A DNA stretch of 55,612 bases from CAZCTC01 sp964501335 (GCA_964501335.1 CAZCTC010000052.1:1-55612), one strand, 5' to 3'; positions 7,150 through 16,179 are shown, counted from the first letter of the stretch. Made by a program: numbers and translations. Notes: generated from the letters alone by a model not told the origin.

Positions 7150-9761
7150 GGCGTTGGACCTCCGGGGCCTGGGGGTGGTTCGGCTTCATCTTCGCGTACC
7201 GCCGTGATAGTATGTTCTCCTGAACAGAAGAGCCAGGTAGGCGGCAGGGTCACTTTGTCGGTGAAGAGGCATTGGGAGACCTGTTCGTAGTTTTCTCCGG
7301 CGTCCGAGCTGCGGTAAACCCCTTCTGAGCCGCCGGCCATGGCCAGCCGCCCCTGAGGATCGGTGGCGAGGCCGTCGATTGGATAAAAACGCCCGGGGTC
7401 GCGGAGCGGCAGCCCGCAACGAACGTCCGGTGTGCGCCATTGGGGGTCCTGCCCGGCGGTTTCCAGGATCAAGACGCCGTTACGATAAGAGGCGGCCAGG
7501 ATTTTGGTGCCGATAAAGGCGAAGGCCCGGCAACTTCCCCCATTCCATCCTTTATTGAAGGGATGCCAGCCGTCGGGCGGGTCTTCGGTGCCCCGCAATT
7601 CCCAACGGAAGCCGCCGCGCCCCGGTTCCTGGCCGGCAGAGGCGGCGCCGGCCCAGAGGAAGGTGCGTGGCCCGTCGTATTGGATCGTCAAGGTGCGGAT
7701 ATCTTCTCCCTGGAGCCCTGTTTTGCGGAAGCGTACCGGTTGATCTTCACTGGTCGAAGAGAGGTAGACGCCGCCGGTGCTTTGGGCGGCCACGGCCAGA
7801 TTGACCAATCCGCGAGGGTCGCGGGAGACGGCCACGGCGTAAAAGCCGAGGCGTTGATTTTGAGGCTCGACAATCCGTTGGACCGGGCTGCTGTCGGGGG
7901 CGAGTGCCAGTTCATAGAGTCCGGCATCGGTGGCCAGCCAAAGGAGCGGAGTCTCACCCCGCATACTCCAGGCCAGATCGTTGATGTCGAATTCAGTGGT
8001 GTAGACCGTGGCGTGCCAGGATTCGCCGCAATCGTCGGAGATGTGAATGCGGGCCTGATTGTTATCGGCGGTCAGGGTGACGACGGCGAGCAACCCGGGG
8101 TGGCTTTGATGGACCCGGATCAGACGGATGGTTTCCTCGGGAAAGTTGCCTGCCGTTTCCCAACCCTCTCCGTCATCCAGAGAACGGAAAAGCCGGGGGC
8201 CACTGCCGGCATACCAGGTATGGGGCTGGAAGAAATCGGCGGCCAGAGCCGCCACATCTTTTTCGGGAACTTCTTCGACTTCTAATTGCACTTGATCGAC
8301 CCACAGAACCCCCGATTCTCCGAGGGCGATTTCGTAGACGTGGGAAGCCCGTAAGGCCTGTCCAAAGGGCCATCCGGTGGCTGTGAAGGGCGTCGGCAGC
8401 GGGTTGATCGATTGGTGAAGGCGATCGAGGACCTGCTGACGGACGACGGCGGGGTCTTCTTCGCGGCGGACCACCACGCGGGCATGAACGCGGACCCTTT
8501 TGTAACGGGTCCAGTTAACCTGACAGGTAATTCCAAGGGGACGGCGTTCGTCGATGGTCTGTTGTACCTGATTGCGGGCCAGGTCGGTTTGGCGCTGGAG
8601 GAGCAGCTCAAGGATACCGGGGCCGCTCAGACGTTCGGAGTCGGAAAGATAGGGGACCAGCAGGATTTCAACCGTGCCGGGTGCTGCATAGCTCCAGAGT
8701 GTGGCGCGTGTCAGGGCCCGGGCCCGGGCTACGCTGCGGTTGCTCGAACGGGCGGCCAGTTCGAAATCTCGGGCGGTGACGGCGCGGTTGAGGGCATGGA
8801 GTTCTTGTGGGCCGCGGATCAGGGCATTTTGCAGAGTTTCGGCTGCCTGTCCTCCCGTAGCCGGTTCGGTATTTGTAACTTCGAGGCCGGGGAGGGTATC
8901 TTTAAGGACCGTGAGCGTGCCGCTTGCGACATTGCCTTCCGGTCCGCCGCCCCGGCGATACCAGACCCGGATATCGCGTCCGGCGGCGGGGACTTCGGCG
9001 AGAGGGCGGGCAGCATCGCTCAAGCCGTCATCTTCCTGGGGCAGGCGGGCCGCCGGGGCAAAAAGGATCAGGCCGTTCATTCGATCGGCCAGATAGACAA
9101 AGCGATCGGGGCCTGGATCGGCAAAGTAATTTACCTCCCGCCAGATCCGGTAGCGTCGATCGGCATAGCGGATCGTCGGCATCTGCGGGTCCTGTTCTTC
9201 AGGACCGACTTCGATGCCGACGATCAGATCCAGGCCGTCGGGGGTATGGGCGATGATGGGGGGATGTTGGAGGTACAGGGATTGGCCGGGCTGTCCGGTT
9301 CCGGTGCCGGCGGCTTCAGCGGCGATAAATTCGCAATGGCGGGCCGTCACTTCGATTTGTGTGGCGTCGGGATTTAAGACGACGGTACGATCGGTGATGA
9401 AGACCGGGGGGGCGGAGCTGCCGGTGGTGCGGTTTACGGTGACCCGGGTGCCGCGGGGGATTTCCAAAGGGGCGGTGCTTTCCCGGCTGCGTTTGAATTG
9501 CAGCGTGACGGCGGCGGCGGCCGGTGGTTGCAGGCGAACGCCGATCAGGCGTAGAAACTCAATGTAGGCTTTGTTGGGCAGGCGATTCAGACGATAGATC
9601 AACGTCTCGGTCAGATAGGCGAAAAGTTCCAGGAGCATCATTCCGGGATCTCCCGGCGTCAGATCGGTCCATTCGGGGCAGCGTTGGCGAATCTGGCGCC
9701 GGGCTTCTTCGAGCAATTGGTTAAAAGTACGATCATCCAGGTTGGGTGAAGGCAGTGGCAT
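7146..9761 (-). CDS. Baseplate J-like protein fused to a BNR/sialidase-like beta-propeller
   Basis: This 871-residue protein has two parts. Residues 1 to about 505 look like the gp6/baseplate J family: the N-terminal EWTDLTPGDPGMMLLELFAY block, LNRLPNKAYIEFLRLIG, and a long middle ending in LWVDQVQLEV. From about residue 515 the sequence changes to repeated photosystem/BNR-like blades (WYAGSGPRLFRSLDDGEGW, HISDDCGESW, VYRSSDAGENY), ending in a Pro-rich tail. Ordinary baseplate J proteins lack this propeller. The ATG at 9761 has GGAGGA seven bases ahead and shares one base with the gp25 stop (TGATG); a TTG one codon upstream is less likely. Confidence 0.85.
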   Translation of the reverse strand: MPLPSPNLDDRTFNQLLEEARRQIRQRCPEWTDLTPGDPGMMLLELFAYLTETLIYRLNRLPNKAYIEFLRLIGVRLQPPAAAAVTLQFKRSRESTAPLEIPRGTRVTVNRTTGSSAPPVFITDRTVVLNPDATQIEVTARHCEFIAAEAAGTGTGQPGQSLYLQHPPIIAHTPDGLDLIVGIEVGPEEQDPQMPTIRYADRRYRIWREVNYFADPGPDRFVYLADRMNGLILFAPAARLPQEDDGLSDAARPLAEVPAAGRDIRVWYRRGGGPEGNVASGTLTVLKDTLPGLEVTNTEPATGGQAAETLQNALIRGPQELHALNRAVTARDFELAARSSNRSVARARALTRATLWSYAAPGTVEILLVPYLSDSERLSGPGILELLLQRQTDLARNQVQQTIDERRPLGITCQVNWTRYKRVRVHARVVVRREEDPAVVRQQVLDRLHQSINPLPTPFTATGWPFGQALRASHVYEIALGESGVLWVDQVQLEVEEVPEKDVAALAADFFQPHTWYAGSGPRLFRSLDDGEGWETAGNFPEETIRLIRVHQSHPGLLAVVTLTADNNQARIHISDDCGESWHATVYTTEFDINDLAWSMRGETPLLWLATDAGLYELALAPDSSPVQRIVEPQNQRLGFYAVAVSRDPRGLVNLAVAAQSTGGVYLSSTSEDQPVRFRKTGLQGEDIRTLTIQYDGPRTFLWAGAASAGQEPGRGGFRWELRGTEDPPDGWHPFNKGWNGGSCRAFAFIGTKILAASYRNGVLILETAGQDPQWRTPDVRCGLPLRDPGRFYPIDGLATDPQGRLAMAGGSEGVYRSSDAGENYEQVSQCLFTDKVTLPPTWLFCSGEHTITAVREDEAEPPPGPGGPTP

Positions 9762-10195
9762 CAACTTTCCTCCTGCATCAGATTTAAGGAAAAGGCCATC
9801 TCATGTTGGGTTTGAGGCAGGCCGCGGACGCGATATTCCAGCAGAATGTTGAGCCGGTCGGGGTCATCGGGGGCCCGGCCGGCGTCGATTTTAAGGATTT
9901 CGGCGCGAGGTTCCCACTTCTCGACCGCCTGGCGCACGTAGTGAATGGCCAGGCCGGCAGTGGTATCATCGTTGGGGGAAAAGATCAGGCGGTAGAGCAG
10001 GCTGCCGTAGTCCGGGCGCATGACCCGTTCTCCAGGGATGGTGGAAAGCAGGAGCAGGAGGGATTGGCGAACGGAATCGGCTTCTTCGACCATCGCGATC
10101 CGGCCGTGGGCCGAGATTTGAAGTCCGATGTTGCTTTCTTCCGTATCGAGATCGGGATGGACGAAACGCCAGGCGTGATAACGGGATGTCTTCAT
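9761..10195 (-). CDS. GPW/gp25-family baseplate protein
   Basis: This 144-residue protein has the gp25 signature PGERVMRPDYGSLLYRLIF, including the conserved E-R-x-x-x-P-x-x-G core, in the middle of the chain. In phage T4 and eCIS particles gp25 links the sheath to the baseplate wedge. The length is typical. It lies between the small tip-like gene and the baseplate J gene, the usual place in these operons. The ribosome binding site is weak and the ten-base gap to the gene before suggests read-through from the operon. Confidence 0.9.
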   Translation of the reverse strand: MKTSRYHAWRFVHPDLDTEESNIGLQISAHGRIAMVEEADSVRQSLLLLLSTIPGERVMRPDYGSLLYRLIFSPNDDTTAGLAIHYVRQAVEKWEPRAEILKIDAGRAPDDPDRLNILLEYRVRGLPQTQHEMAFSLNLMQEES

Positions 10196-10205
10196 TAGAC
10201 TGTTC

Positions 10206-10547
10206 TTATCCTTTTTGATCGATCAGGGTCTGGCCGGGTTGGCGGACCTGATAATGGACCGCGCCGGGCGGCGTGCCGTCGGTCAGGCCGGTGACCGTAT
10301 CCAGGCAGATCCGGTGTCCTTTGATGCGCAGGAGGTCGGAGTAGCCGGATTGAACGCGCAGGGTCAGCTGACAGGGTTTGATGGTGGCTCCGATGTTGGG
10401 ACAGCCGGTGATTTTCTTTCGTTCCGGGTCATCTTCGACGAGGATGCGGCGGTGATTGATGCGGACGAGGGTCTGGCCGGGTTCCAGGGAAACCCGGCCC
10501 AGGATGTGGTTACAGGTGATGACGGCATCTTCGGTCAGGAGCTTCAT
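10206..10547 (-). CDS. Small Cys/His-containing protein, probable PAAR-like spike tip
   Basis: This 113-residue protein lies directly after the spike gene, six bases downstream. It has cysteines and histidines spaced as in metal-pinned tips (TCNHILG near residue 12, GCPNIG, KPC, GHRICLD) and turn-rich strands with a TGLTDGTPPG loop. In many contractile injection systems this position holds the PAAR-like protein that sharpens the spike. The assignment rests on size, position and the Cys/His pattern; a structural match would be needed to confirm it. Confidence 0.55.
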   Translation of the reverse strand: MKLLTEDAVITCNHILGRVSLEPGQTLVRINHRRILVEDDPERKKITGCPNIGATIKPCQLTLRVQSGYSDLLRIKGHRICLDTVTGLTDGTPPGAVHYQVRQPGQTLIDQKG

Positions 10548-10553
10548 GTTGGT

Positions 10554-12062
10554 TTATCCTTCTTCAAAATCGATCGCGTGGCCGCGGATCAGGATTTGTT
10601 TTCCAGGGGCTTCGATTTCCAGATCGGCAGCGGCATGGATCTGTACTTTGTCGGGGGCCATTTCGGTATAGCTGCCGGAGCTGTTTTCGATGCGGATGGT
10701 GCGGGTGGTGTCATCCAGGCGGATATGATGTCCTCCATGGGTACGAAGGTTGTAGCGTTGCACGGAGTTTTCTTCAATTCCGCTGTCGTAAGGGCCGTTC
10801 ATGCCGTAGAGACCTCCCAAAACGACTCCGCCGGCGGGATTGGCTCCCGGAAGCCAGACGAGAACGTAGTCATCGACATCCGGCAGGATGACCCACCCTT
10901 TTTGAGCCCCGGCCCCGGGACTGAGAACCTGCATCCAGGGTGTTTCGATATTGTTGTAGGCCGGCAGGGAGACTTGAATTCGGCCTAAATTTTGAGGGTC
11001 GTTGACCCGGGTTACCTGCCCGAGGGCAATGCGATCGTTTTCTTCCGGGGGATAAGGATAAGGGGGGGCGCTGGAGATTTCTGAAATGTAACCGCTGCTG
11101 CTGTTGATGATGTGATCGACGGCGGTCAAGATATAGCGACCGCTCAATGTGGAGGCGATTCCCTGAAGGGTGACCGAGGTGGCCGGGCGGAGTTGTGGGT
11201 CCCCTTCGGCAATGCCACGGAAGATGAGACGGCGGGCGGCCCGCCGGTCCAATTCGGCCTGGGCCAGGGCTTCGGCATGTTGAGGGTCTTGCAGGGCGGT
11301 GTTGAGTAGTTGATATTCCTGAACCATTGTGGGGGTATTGGGCAGGCCTGCGGCTGTGCGGCCGCTGCGAGGGTGAGTGGCCTGTCCATCGAAGGCCCGG
11401 GCTTCCAAAGGGTTCCAGCCCCGAGCCGTCACGGTGGTGGTATCGGGGGCGGTGTTGAGTTCAAAGCGGGCTTCCAGCAAGCTCTTTCCCAGTTTGAGGG
11501 GCAGGGATTGGCCGAAGCCTTCCAGTGTGGTCAGATGCAGGACATTTTCCCGGACCGTCCAGTAAAGCCCACTTTGGCCGGTAATCCGGTTGAGAAAGTC
11601 CAGATCGGAGATTTGGAACTGGAAGCATTGTTGCCAGAGTGGCCCCGGATCAGGGGCATCGACAATCAATCCAAGAGGGGCGGCCAGCTCTGCGGCGATT
11701 TCTGCGGGGGTCGTTTGGATGTGGGGGCGGATAGATTGCTGCATTTGTAAGTGGTATGAGGGATCGCTGGCTCGCAGGTGAAGTTCCTGTTCGTGAGCCG
11801 GGCCATAACAGTATTCCAACCCGGAGATTTCACCTGAAAAGAGCGAAACCGGGATGGAGTGGATTTCCAGATGGAGCGAGGCTCCGGGGATAACCAGATC
11901 TTGCAACGTTTCGGGCGGATCTCGAAAGGTTATCTCGCAGAGTGTGGGGAGGGAGAGCCGTTGTTGGACCCGGATTTCGTACAGGGCAGCCAGCTCTCGA
12001 TCTGAGAGGGGCTGTCCGTTAAGAGCGAGACTCAGTTGTGGCAAGGTATGGATTTCAGACAT
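10554..12062 (-). CDS. VgrG/gpD-like spike protein (Pvc8 type)
   Basis: This 502-residue protein joins a gp27/gpD-like hub domain (about residues 1-340) to a gp5-type OB domain and short beta-helix. The junction is clear at IALGQVTRVNDPQNLGRIQV, followed by ETPWMQVLSPGAG, the KGWVILPDVDDYVLVW motif and the GGLYG segment that are typical of VgrG and Pvc8 proteins. The C-terminal helix portion carries repeated strand sequence (IRLDDTTRTIRIENSS ... LEIEAPGKQI). It forms the central spike at the bottom of the tube. It overlaps the LysM gene by eight bases. Confidence 0.9.
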   Translation of the reverse strand: MSEIHTLPQLSLALNGQPLSDRELAALYEIRVQQRLSLPTLCEITFRDPPETLQDLVIPGASLHLEIHSIPVSLFSGEISGLEYCYGPAHEQELHLRASDPSYHLQMQQSIRPHIQTTPAEIAAELAAPLGLIVDAPDPGPLWQQCFQFQISDLDFLNRITGQSGLYWTVRENVLHLTTLEGFGQSLPLKLGKSLLEARFELNTAPDTTTVTARGWNPLEARAFDGQATHPRSGRTAAGLPNTPTMVQEYQLLNTALQDPQHAEALAQAELDRRAARRLIFRGIAEGDPQLRPATSVTLQGIASTLSGRYILTAVDHIINSSSGYISEISSAPPYPYPPEENDRIALGQVTRVNDPQNLGRIQVSLPAYNNIETPWMQVLSPGAGAQKGWVILPDVDDYVLVWLPGANPAGGVVLGGLYGMNGPYDSGIEENSVQRYNLRTHGGHHIRLDDTTRTIRIENSSGSYTEMAPDKVQIHAAADLEIEAPGKQILIRGHAIDFEEG

Positions 12063-12834
12063 AAGCTCCTTGTAACCATTCCAGGGGAGGCAGGAGCAAG
12101 GGTTGCCCTGGAGATAAATCGAGCGGATTATCGATACCGTTGAATTGAGCGATCAGGCGCCAGAGGGAGGCGTCTCCGTAATATTGAAAGGCGATTTCGT
12201 CCAATCGTTCGCCGGCGGTAATTTCGTGGAACTGGATTTGCTCTTCGGGCAGGTCGGGAGTGAGTTCCAGCAGGGCCGGGAGCTCGGGTTCCAGGTTGAA
12301 TTCCATCTCCGGTTCGGTTTCAAATTCCGGCGGCAGGGAGATGGGGAGTGGGGAAGGTTCTGCGGGGGTGTGGGGAGGTTCCGGAACGCGGAGCAGGCGC
12401 AATCGGAGCCAGGAGCGTTGAGGGGCGCCTCCGGGGGTGAATTGTTCGAGCCGTTCGGCGACCGCGACGACGATGCCCAGAAGGTTCCAGGATTTACCCC
12501 AGATGAAACGAACCAGGGGTGGTTGTTGATATTCATCCTCACGGCCGGTATTTTCCGCCAGTTTCCAGAGCGGCCCGGTTAACTGGCGAACGTCGTCTGT
12601 GGTGACGGATGAGCCGGTGAGGGAGACATCAAAGAGCAGATCGAGATCCAGTTCGGTACGTCCACCGCCGGTGAAGAGCAGGGGAGCGTCGCTTTGGCCC
12701 GTCCTGGTCAGCGTGCCGATTCCGATCCGCCGCGGTTGGATGCCGGCCAGCCGGCGCATTACCAGATTTTCGGGATTGAGCAGGCAGCCGAAGCGTTCGT
12801 TGGTCGATTCGATTAGAAAGGCGACTCGTTCCAT
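12055..12834 (-). CDS. LysM-containing tube-base protein (Pvc7/gp53-like)
   Basis: This 259-residue protein starts with a tube-protein-like domain (MERVAFLIE ... CLLNPENL, then GGGRTELDLDLLFDV) and ends with one LysM domain (HEITAGERLDEIAFQYYGD, ARRNGI-like FNGIDNPLDLSPGQ). A Glu/Pro-rich linker at about residues 155-195 joins them. In eCIS particles the LysM protein sits at the tube-baseplate junction; in T4 the related part is gp53/gp54. It overlaps its upstream neighbour by 22 bases and the spike gene by eight, so all three are tightly coupled. Confidence 0.85.
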   Translation of the reverse strand: MERVAFLIESTNERFGCLLNPENLVMRRLAGIQPRRIGIGTLTRTGQSDAPLLFTGGGRTELDLDLLFDVSLTGSSVTTDDVRQLTGPLWKLAENTGREDEYQQPPLVRFIWGKSWNLLGIVVAVAERLEQFTPGGAPQRSWLRLRLLRVPEPPHTPAEPSPLPISLPPEFETEPEMEFNLEPELPALLELTPDLPEEQIQFHEITAGERLDEIAFQYYGDASLWRLIAQFNGIDNPLDLSPGQPLLLPPLEWLQGAYV

Positions 12835-13817
12835 AGGATTCCTCGCTGTTCGCGGTCCAGATCTTCACGGCGGCGGGTGTGTGTCATCATGGCCTCCGGT
12901 TCTTGCGCGGCAGCAGAGAGGGCATCCTGGGGCAGATCGGGCCAGAGGGATATTTTGTCGGGGCTCAGAGAGTCGGGGACGGTAGAAGCTGGTGGTGGAA
13001 TGACTGTGGGAAGATTGAAGTGAGAAAGGTGAGAAACGGCCGGCGGGTCGGCATTCAAGGGGATTTTTTCAGCGAAGGTTATCGGGAGATCCGGAGATAA
13101 GGGACGGCCAGATGGTTCAGGAACCGGCATGGTTTGGGGGAGTGCCGGGGGGGAAGGCGGGATGGTGGGAAGCAACAAAGGAGAAATCGGCGGTTTGATT
13201 TCAAGGCCGCGTTTTTTCACGGGCGACGGATTTTTGTGGAAGCCGGGTTGCGTGGCGGCCTCTGTGATAGTTACGGGCGTCGGCCCGGGCGATGCAGGGG
13301 AAGGGGACTCTAGTTTTTGCGATTGAGGGGGCCGAACGACGGGGTAGAGACGCAGGCGAGTGCGGACTGCCGGTTGAGGCGGAATATGGACCGGCATTGT
13401 GGGCTGTAGGAGCTGCGGTTTTGCGGATGGTGGAAGGGTGGGGAGCCGGGATTTTACTGAAAGGTCGGGGGCGGCGGTTGTGGTCAGATCCGAGGAGCGG
13501 CGAGGGGGCAGCGGGGGGGTAGAGTGAATCCGGGCTTTGGCTTTGAGAAGCGGGGGCGGCGAGGGGGCCGCCGTCGTTTGATGGCTCCAATCGATGTAAA
13601 TTGCATCGGGGGGGGCATGGGTGTGAAGGTAATGGATCCAGTGGGCGGGGGGGGCGGTACTGCGTCGAACGAGCGCCAACCAATGGGCGGGGGGAATATC
13701 GGACTGTGTCGGGGAGATTGCCCCCTCTGGTTTGGGGTGTAATTCAGCAGCCCAACTTTCAAACCGGCGAGCGAGCCGGATCAGCAGGGATGCCAGCCAT
13801 TCCAGCCAGAATTTCAT
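12813..13817 (-). CDS. Proline-rich eCIS operon protein of unknown function
   Basis: This 334-residue protein begins with an amphipathic Trp/Arg-rich helix (residues 1-27, with WLEWLASLLIRLARR). The rest is dominated by Pro, Ser and Thr and is probably disordered. The pattern TPPLPPRRSS and repeated LPTLPP/PPSPPA stretches dominate the centre; a short acidic part closes the chain. No family is recognised. It sits between tube and LysM genes, overlapping both (4 and 22 bases), so it is expected to be made with the particle. It is too short and too Pro-rich to look like a tape measure. Confidence 0.6.
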   Translation of the reverse strand: MKFWLEWLASLLIRLARRFESWAAELHPKPEGAISPTQSDIPPAHWLALVRRSTAPPAHWIHYLHTHAPPDAIYIDWSHQTTAAPSPPPLLKAKARIHSTPPLPPRRSSDLTTTAAPDLSVKSRLPTLPPSAKPQLLQPTMPVHIPPQPAVRTRLRLYPVVRPPQSQKLESPSPASPGPTPVTITEAATQPGFHKNPSPVKKRGLEIKPPISPLLLPTIPPSPPALPQTMPVPEPSGRPLSPDLPITFAEKIPLNADPPAVSHLSHFNLPTVIPPPASTVPDSLSPDKISLWPDLPQDALSAAAQEPEAMMTHTRRREDLDREQRGILWNESPF

Positions 13818-14245
13818 GGACGTCTCAGAGTTTCAAAGACCAGGGTGAGTGATTCGATAGCGATTTCGTGGCTCAAAGCGTCGAGGGGGGTGCCCTGCCA
13901 TTGAGATGGCCAGGCGTCGATCAGTTCCCAACGCATGACTTCGGTAGCTCCGTCGCTATCCAGGAGCAGGATCGAGACGTTTTTACGGGTCACCTGTCCA
14001 TTGACCGCCGTCATGAACCAGTCCCAGAGTTCGCGGGAGGTGGTGATGCCGTAGCGGAGCGTCACGTCGGCATATTCAACCGGGCCGGGAATTCGCCGGA
14101 CAACCTGATTGTTGCCGGCCTCGCGGTAGCGGATGGCTTCGACTTTGATACCCAGGCCTGTACATTCCGTAAAATGACCTTGGGTCACACCCTGTATATC
14201 CAGCTTGAAATTATAAGCACGAAAGGGATCCGGATTGGCTGCCAT
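13814..14245 (-). CDS. Contractile-tail tube protein (gp19 family)
   Basis: This 143-residue protein has the gp19/inner tube signature: NPDPFRAYNFKLDIQG at the start, GHFTECTGLGIKVEAIRYREAG, PGPVEYADVTLRYGIT, LWDWFMTAVNG and a C-terminal LSHEIAIESLTLVFE. Length and all blocks fit an eCIS inner tube. It follows the sheath gene with a one-base TGATG overlap and an AGGAGG site. One tube gene is seen; many eCIS have two or more. Confidence 0.93.
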   Translation of the reverse strand: MAANPDPFRAYNFKLDIQGVTQGHFTECTGLGIKVEAIRYREAGNNQVVRRIPGPVEYADVTLRYGITTSRELWDWFMTAVNGQVTRKNVSILLLDSDGATEVMRWELIDAWPSQWQGTPLDALSHEIAIESLTLVFETLRRP

Positions 14246-15447
14246 CAGGCTCCTCCTACTGTTTCAATTTCAGTGCCCCCGCGATACTGACTGACCCGGA
14301 AGACGATAAATTCGGCTGGTTTGACGGGGGCGAGTCCGATCAGCGAGATCACCGTCCCGGAATCGATCACATCGGGAGGGTTGGTTTCCTCGTCGCATTT
14401 CACAAAGAAGGCTTCTTCGGGTGAGCGTCCCATCAGAGCGCCGTCGCGCCAGAGGCCGGTGAGAAAGGCGCTGATGTCGCGGCGAATGGCGCGCCACAGG
14501 ACATAGGTGTTGGGTTCAAAGACAATCCAGCGAGTGCTGAGGGCGATCGATTCTTCGATCATATTGAAAAGCCGACGCACATTGAGGTAGCGCCATTCAC
14601 TGCTGCTGTCGGCGAGAGTGCGGGCGCCCCAGATGCGAATTCCTTCCCGGGCAAAGAGTCGGATGGCGTTGACTCCTGCGGAATTGAGTACCCCGACTTC
14701 GGAACGCGTCAGGCGGTAGGTCACATTGAGGGCCCCGCGGATGATTTCGTTGGCGGGGGCTTTTTGGACGCCGCGAGTGGCATCGGTGCGAGCCCAGATG
14801 CCGGCGATATGCCCGGAGGGGGGGACGTTGATCAGGGTGTCGGGGGCCAGCGGGTCGCGTACCGTGATCCAGGGGAAATAGAAGGCGCCGTAGCCGCTGT
14901 CGGAAGGGCGCGCTCGCAGGCCGGGGAGCGTTTTACCATCTCCAGCCGGTTTACCGTCGGGAGAGGAGGCGACGGCGACCTCGGTCAGTTGGGAAAGATC
15001 TTTGGCCTCGCCGGGTCCGTCGAGGATCGCGACGCGGTCTTTAAGTTGTTCGCAATGGGAGAGCAGGGCATCATAAGAGGAAGGGTCGGTGTAGCCAGGG
15101 GCGGCGACAACGGCAATTTCGTCGATTTCTTGAAGGAGATCCAATCCGCTTCGACCCGGGCCACCGATGAGCGGTTGACGGCCGACATTGACGACATAAC
15201 AACGGCTACCGCCGTTTTGAAAGAAGCCGAAGACGGCCTGAGCGAGGGGTGTGCTTCTATTTCCTTCAGCGATAAATTTGCGCTGAAATTCACTCCAATT
15301 ATTGATAGCGATGGCTTGATTGAGATTGGCTTGCAGGTCGGGGGCCATTCCGACGAAACCGGCAGTACTGGTACCGACGGCTTCAATCGGACGGGCTCCG
15401 CCTGAGATTTCTTCAATGTAGACATCTGGTGCAAGATAGGTGGGCAT
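14245..15447 (-). CDS. Contractile-tail sheath protein
   Basis: This 400-residue protein has the sheath hallmarks: N-terminal YLAPDVYIEEISGGARPIEAV with VGTSTAGFVG, and C-terminal YLNVRRLFNMIEESI, FEPNTYVLWRAI, an LWRDGALMG block and KPAEFIVFRVSQ. The sheath contracts and drives the tube outward. The chain is short compared with phage sheaths but normal for eCIS. It is the only sheath gene here, whereas PVC and Afp particles have three. An AAGGAG site precedes the start. Confidence 0.93.
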   Translation of the reverse strand: MPTYLAPDVYIEEISGGARPIEAVGTSTAGFVGMAPDLQANLNQAIAINNWSEFQRKFIAEGNRSTPLAQAVFGFFQNGGSRCYVVNVGRQPLIGGPGRSGLDLLQEIDEIAVVAAPGYTDPSSYDALLSHCEQLKDRVAILDGPGEAKDLSQLTEVAVASSPDGKPAGDGKTLPGLRARPSDSGYGAFYFPWITVRDPLAPDTLINVPPSGHIAGIWARTDATRGVQKAPANEIIRGALNVTYRLTRSEVGVLNSAGVNAIRLFAREGIRIWGARTLADSSSEWRYLNVRRLFNMIEESIALSTRWIVFEPNTYVLWRAIRRDISAFLTGLWRDGALMGRSPEEAFFVKCDEETNPPDVIDSGTVISLIGLAPVKPAEFIVFRVSQYRGGTEIETVGGA

Positions 15448-15474
15448 GCAGAACTCCTTTTGACCTTTTAGAAA

Positions 15475-16179
15475 CTAGGGGGTGGCTGGGGGCTCTTCCG
15501 GTTTGGTCAACAGATCCAGCCGAATTACCAACGGCTCTTTGCCGGATAATCGGGTGACCGTAATTTCAAAGTGTTTTTCCCGGGCCTGAATTCGTAGCCG
15601 GCGGGGGGAATCAGGTTCAGAGGAGAGATCGGGAAGTCGGAAACAGCCCTGGGAATCGGTGCGGGTTGTAATTGAAAGGGTGGGATATTCCACGATAGCG
15701 CCGGCCAGGGGGATATCTCCATTTCCCAGAATGCGTCCTTCCAGGTGGGCGGTGGGGACAAGTTGTGAGTTGAGAGGGGCACGGACGAGCGGTGCCGCTG
15801 TTTCCACCCGGTCACGGCGCAGTGGTACGCGCAGGATAAAGGCGGGGCGGGGCGGGGCGCCAAAGGCAGTCCAGAGCGTTGTCGGCAATGGGTCAAGGGC
15901 CACTTCATAATTGGGATGGTCCATCGCGGCGAAGATCAGTTCGCCCAAGAGGCGGTGGGATTCGGTGGGGGAATCATCCCAGGCGGTGATTAGATAATGC
16001 AGCGTGATTTGGAGAGGGGGGCGATGGAGGCTGCGGAGGGCCGGACGTTCACTGAGTTCGATAAGTGAAAAGACGATACAGGGTTTTTGGGGAGGAGGGG
16101 TGGGATCACTTAAGGTTGCAGGGACTCTCAGGGTTTCTTGAATCCATGTTTGAAGCTGTTGATCGATTTGATCAATCAT
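15475..16179 (-). CDS. Pvc16-like (DUF4255) cap protein with carboxypeptidase-regulatory-like domain
   Basis: This 234-residue protein starts the operon. Residues 1 to about 140 match the Pvc16 N-terminal domain (IDQIDQQLQTWIQETL, KPCIVFSLIELSERP, LQITLHYLITAW, HRLLGELIFAAMDHP). This domain caps the distal end of sheath and tube. Residues 145-230 form a carboxypeptidase-regulatory-like beta sandwich (LEGRILGNGDIPLAGAIVE, TRTDSQGCFRLPDL). GGAG lies eight bases ahead of the ATG. The 27-base gap to the sheath gene and common strand place it in the same transcript. Confidence 0.85.
   Translation of the reverse strand: MIDQIDQQLQTWIQETLRVPATLSDPTPPPQKPCIVFSLIELSERPALRSLHRPPLQITLHYLITAWDDSPTESHRLLGELIFAAMDHPNYEVALDPLPTTLWTAFGAPPRPAFILRVPLRRDRVETAAPLVRAPLNSQLVPTAHLEGRILGNGDIPLAGAIVEYPTLSITTRTDSQGCFRLPDLSSEPDSPRRLRIQAREKHFEITVTRLSGKEPLVIRLDLLTKPEEPPATP

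Noticed and set aside
8412..9377. 321-codon open frame on the plus strand
   Set aside because: It is antisense to baseplate J and has no start signal.
3020..16179. Prophage
   Set aside because: Only tail-like genes are present; no capsid, portal, terminase, integrase or lysis genes are seen, and the gene order is that of an eCIS.
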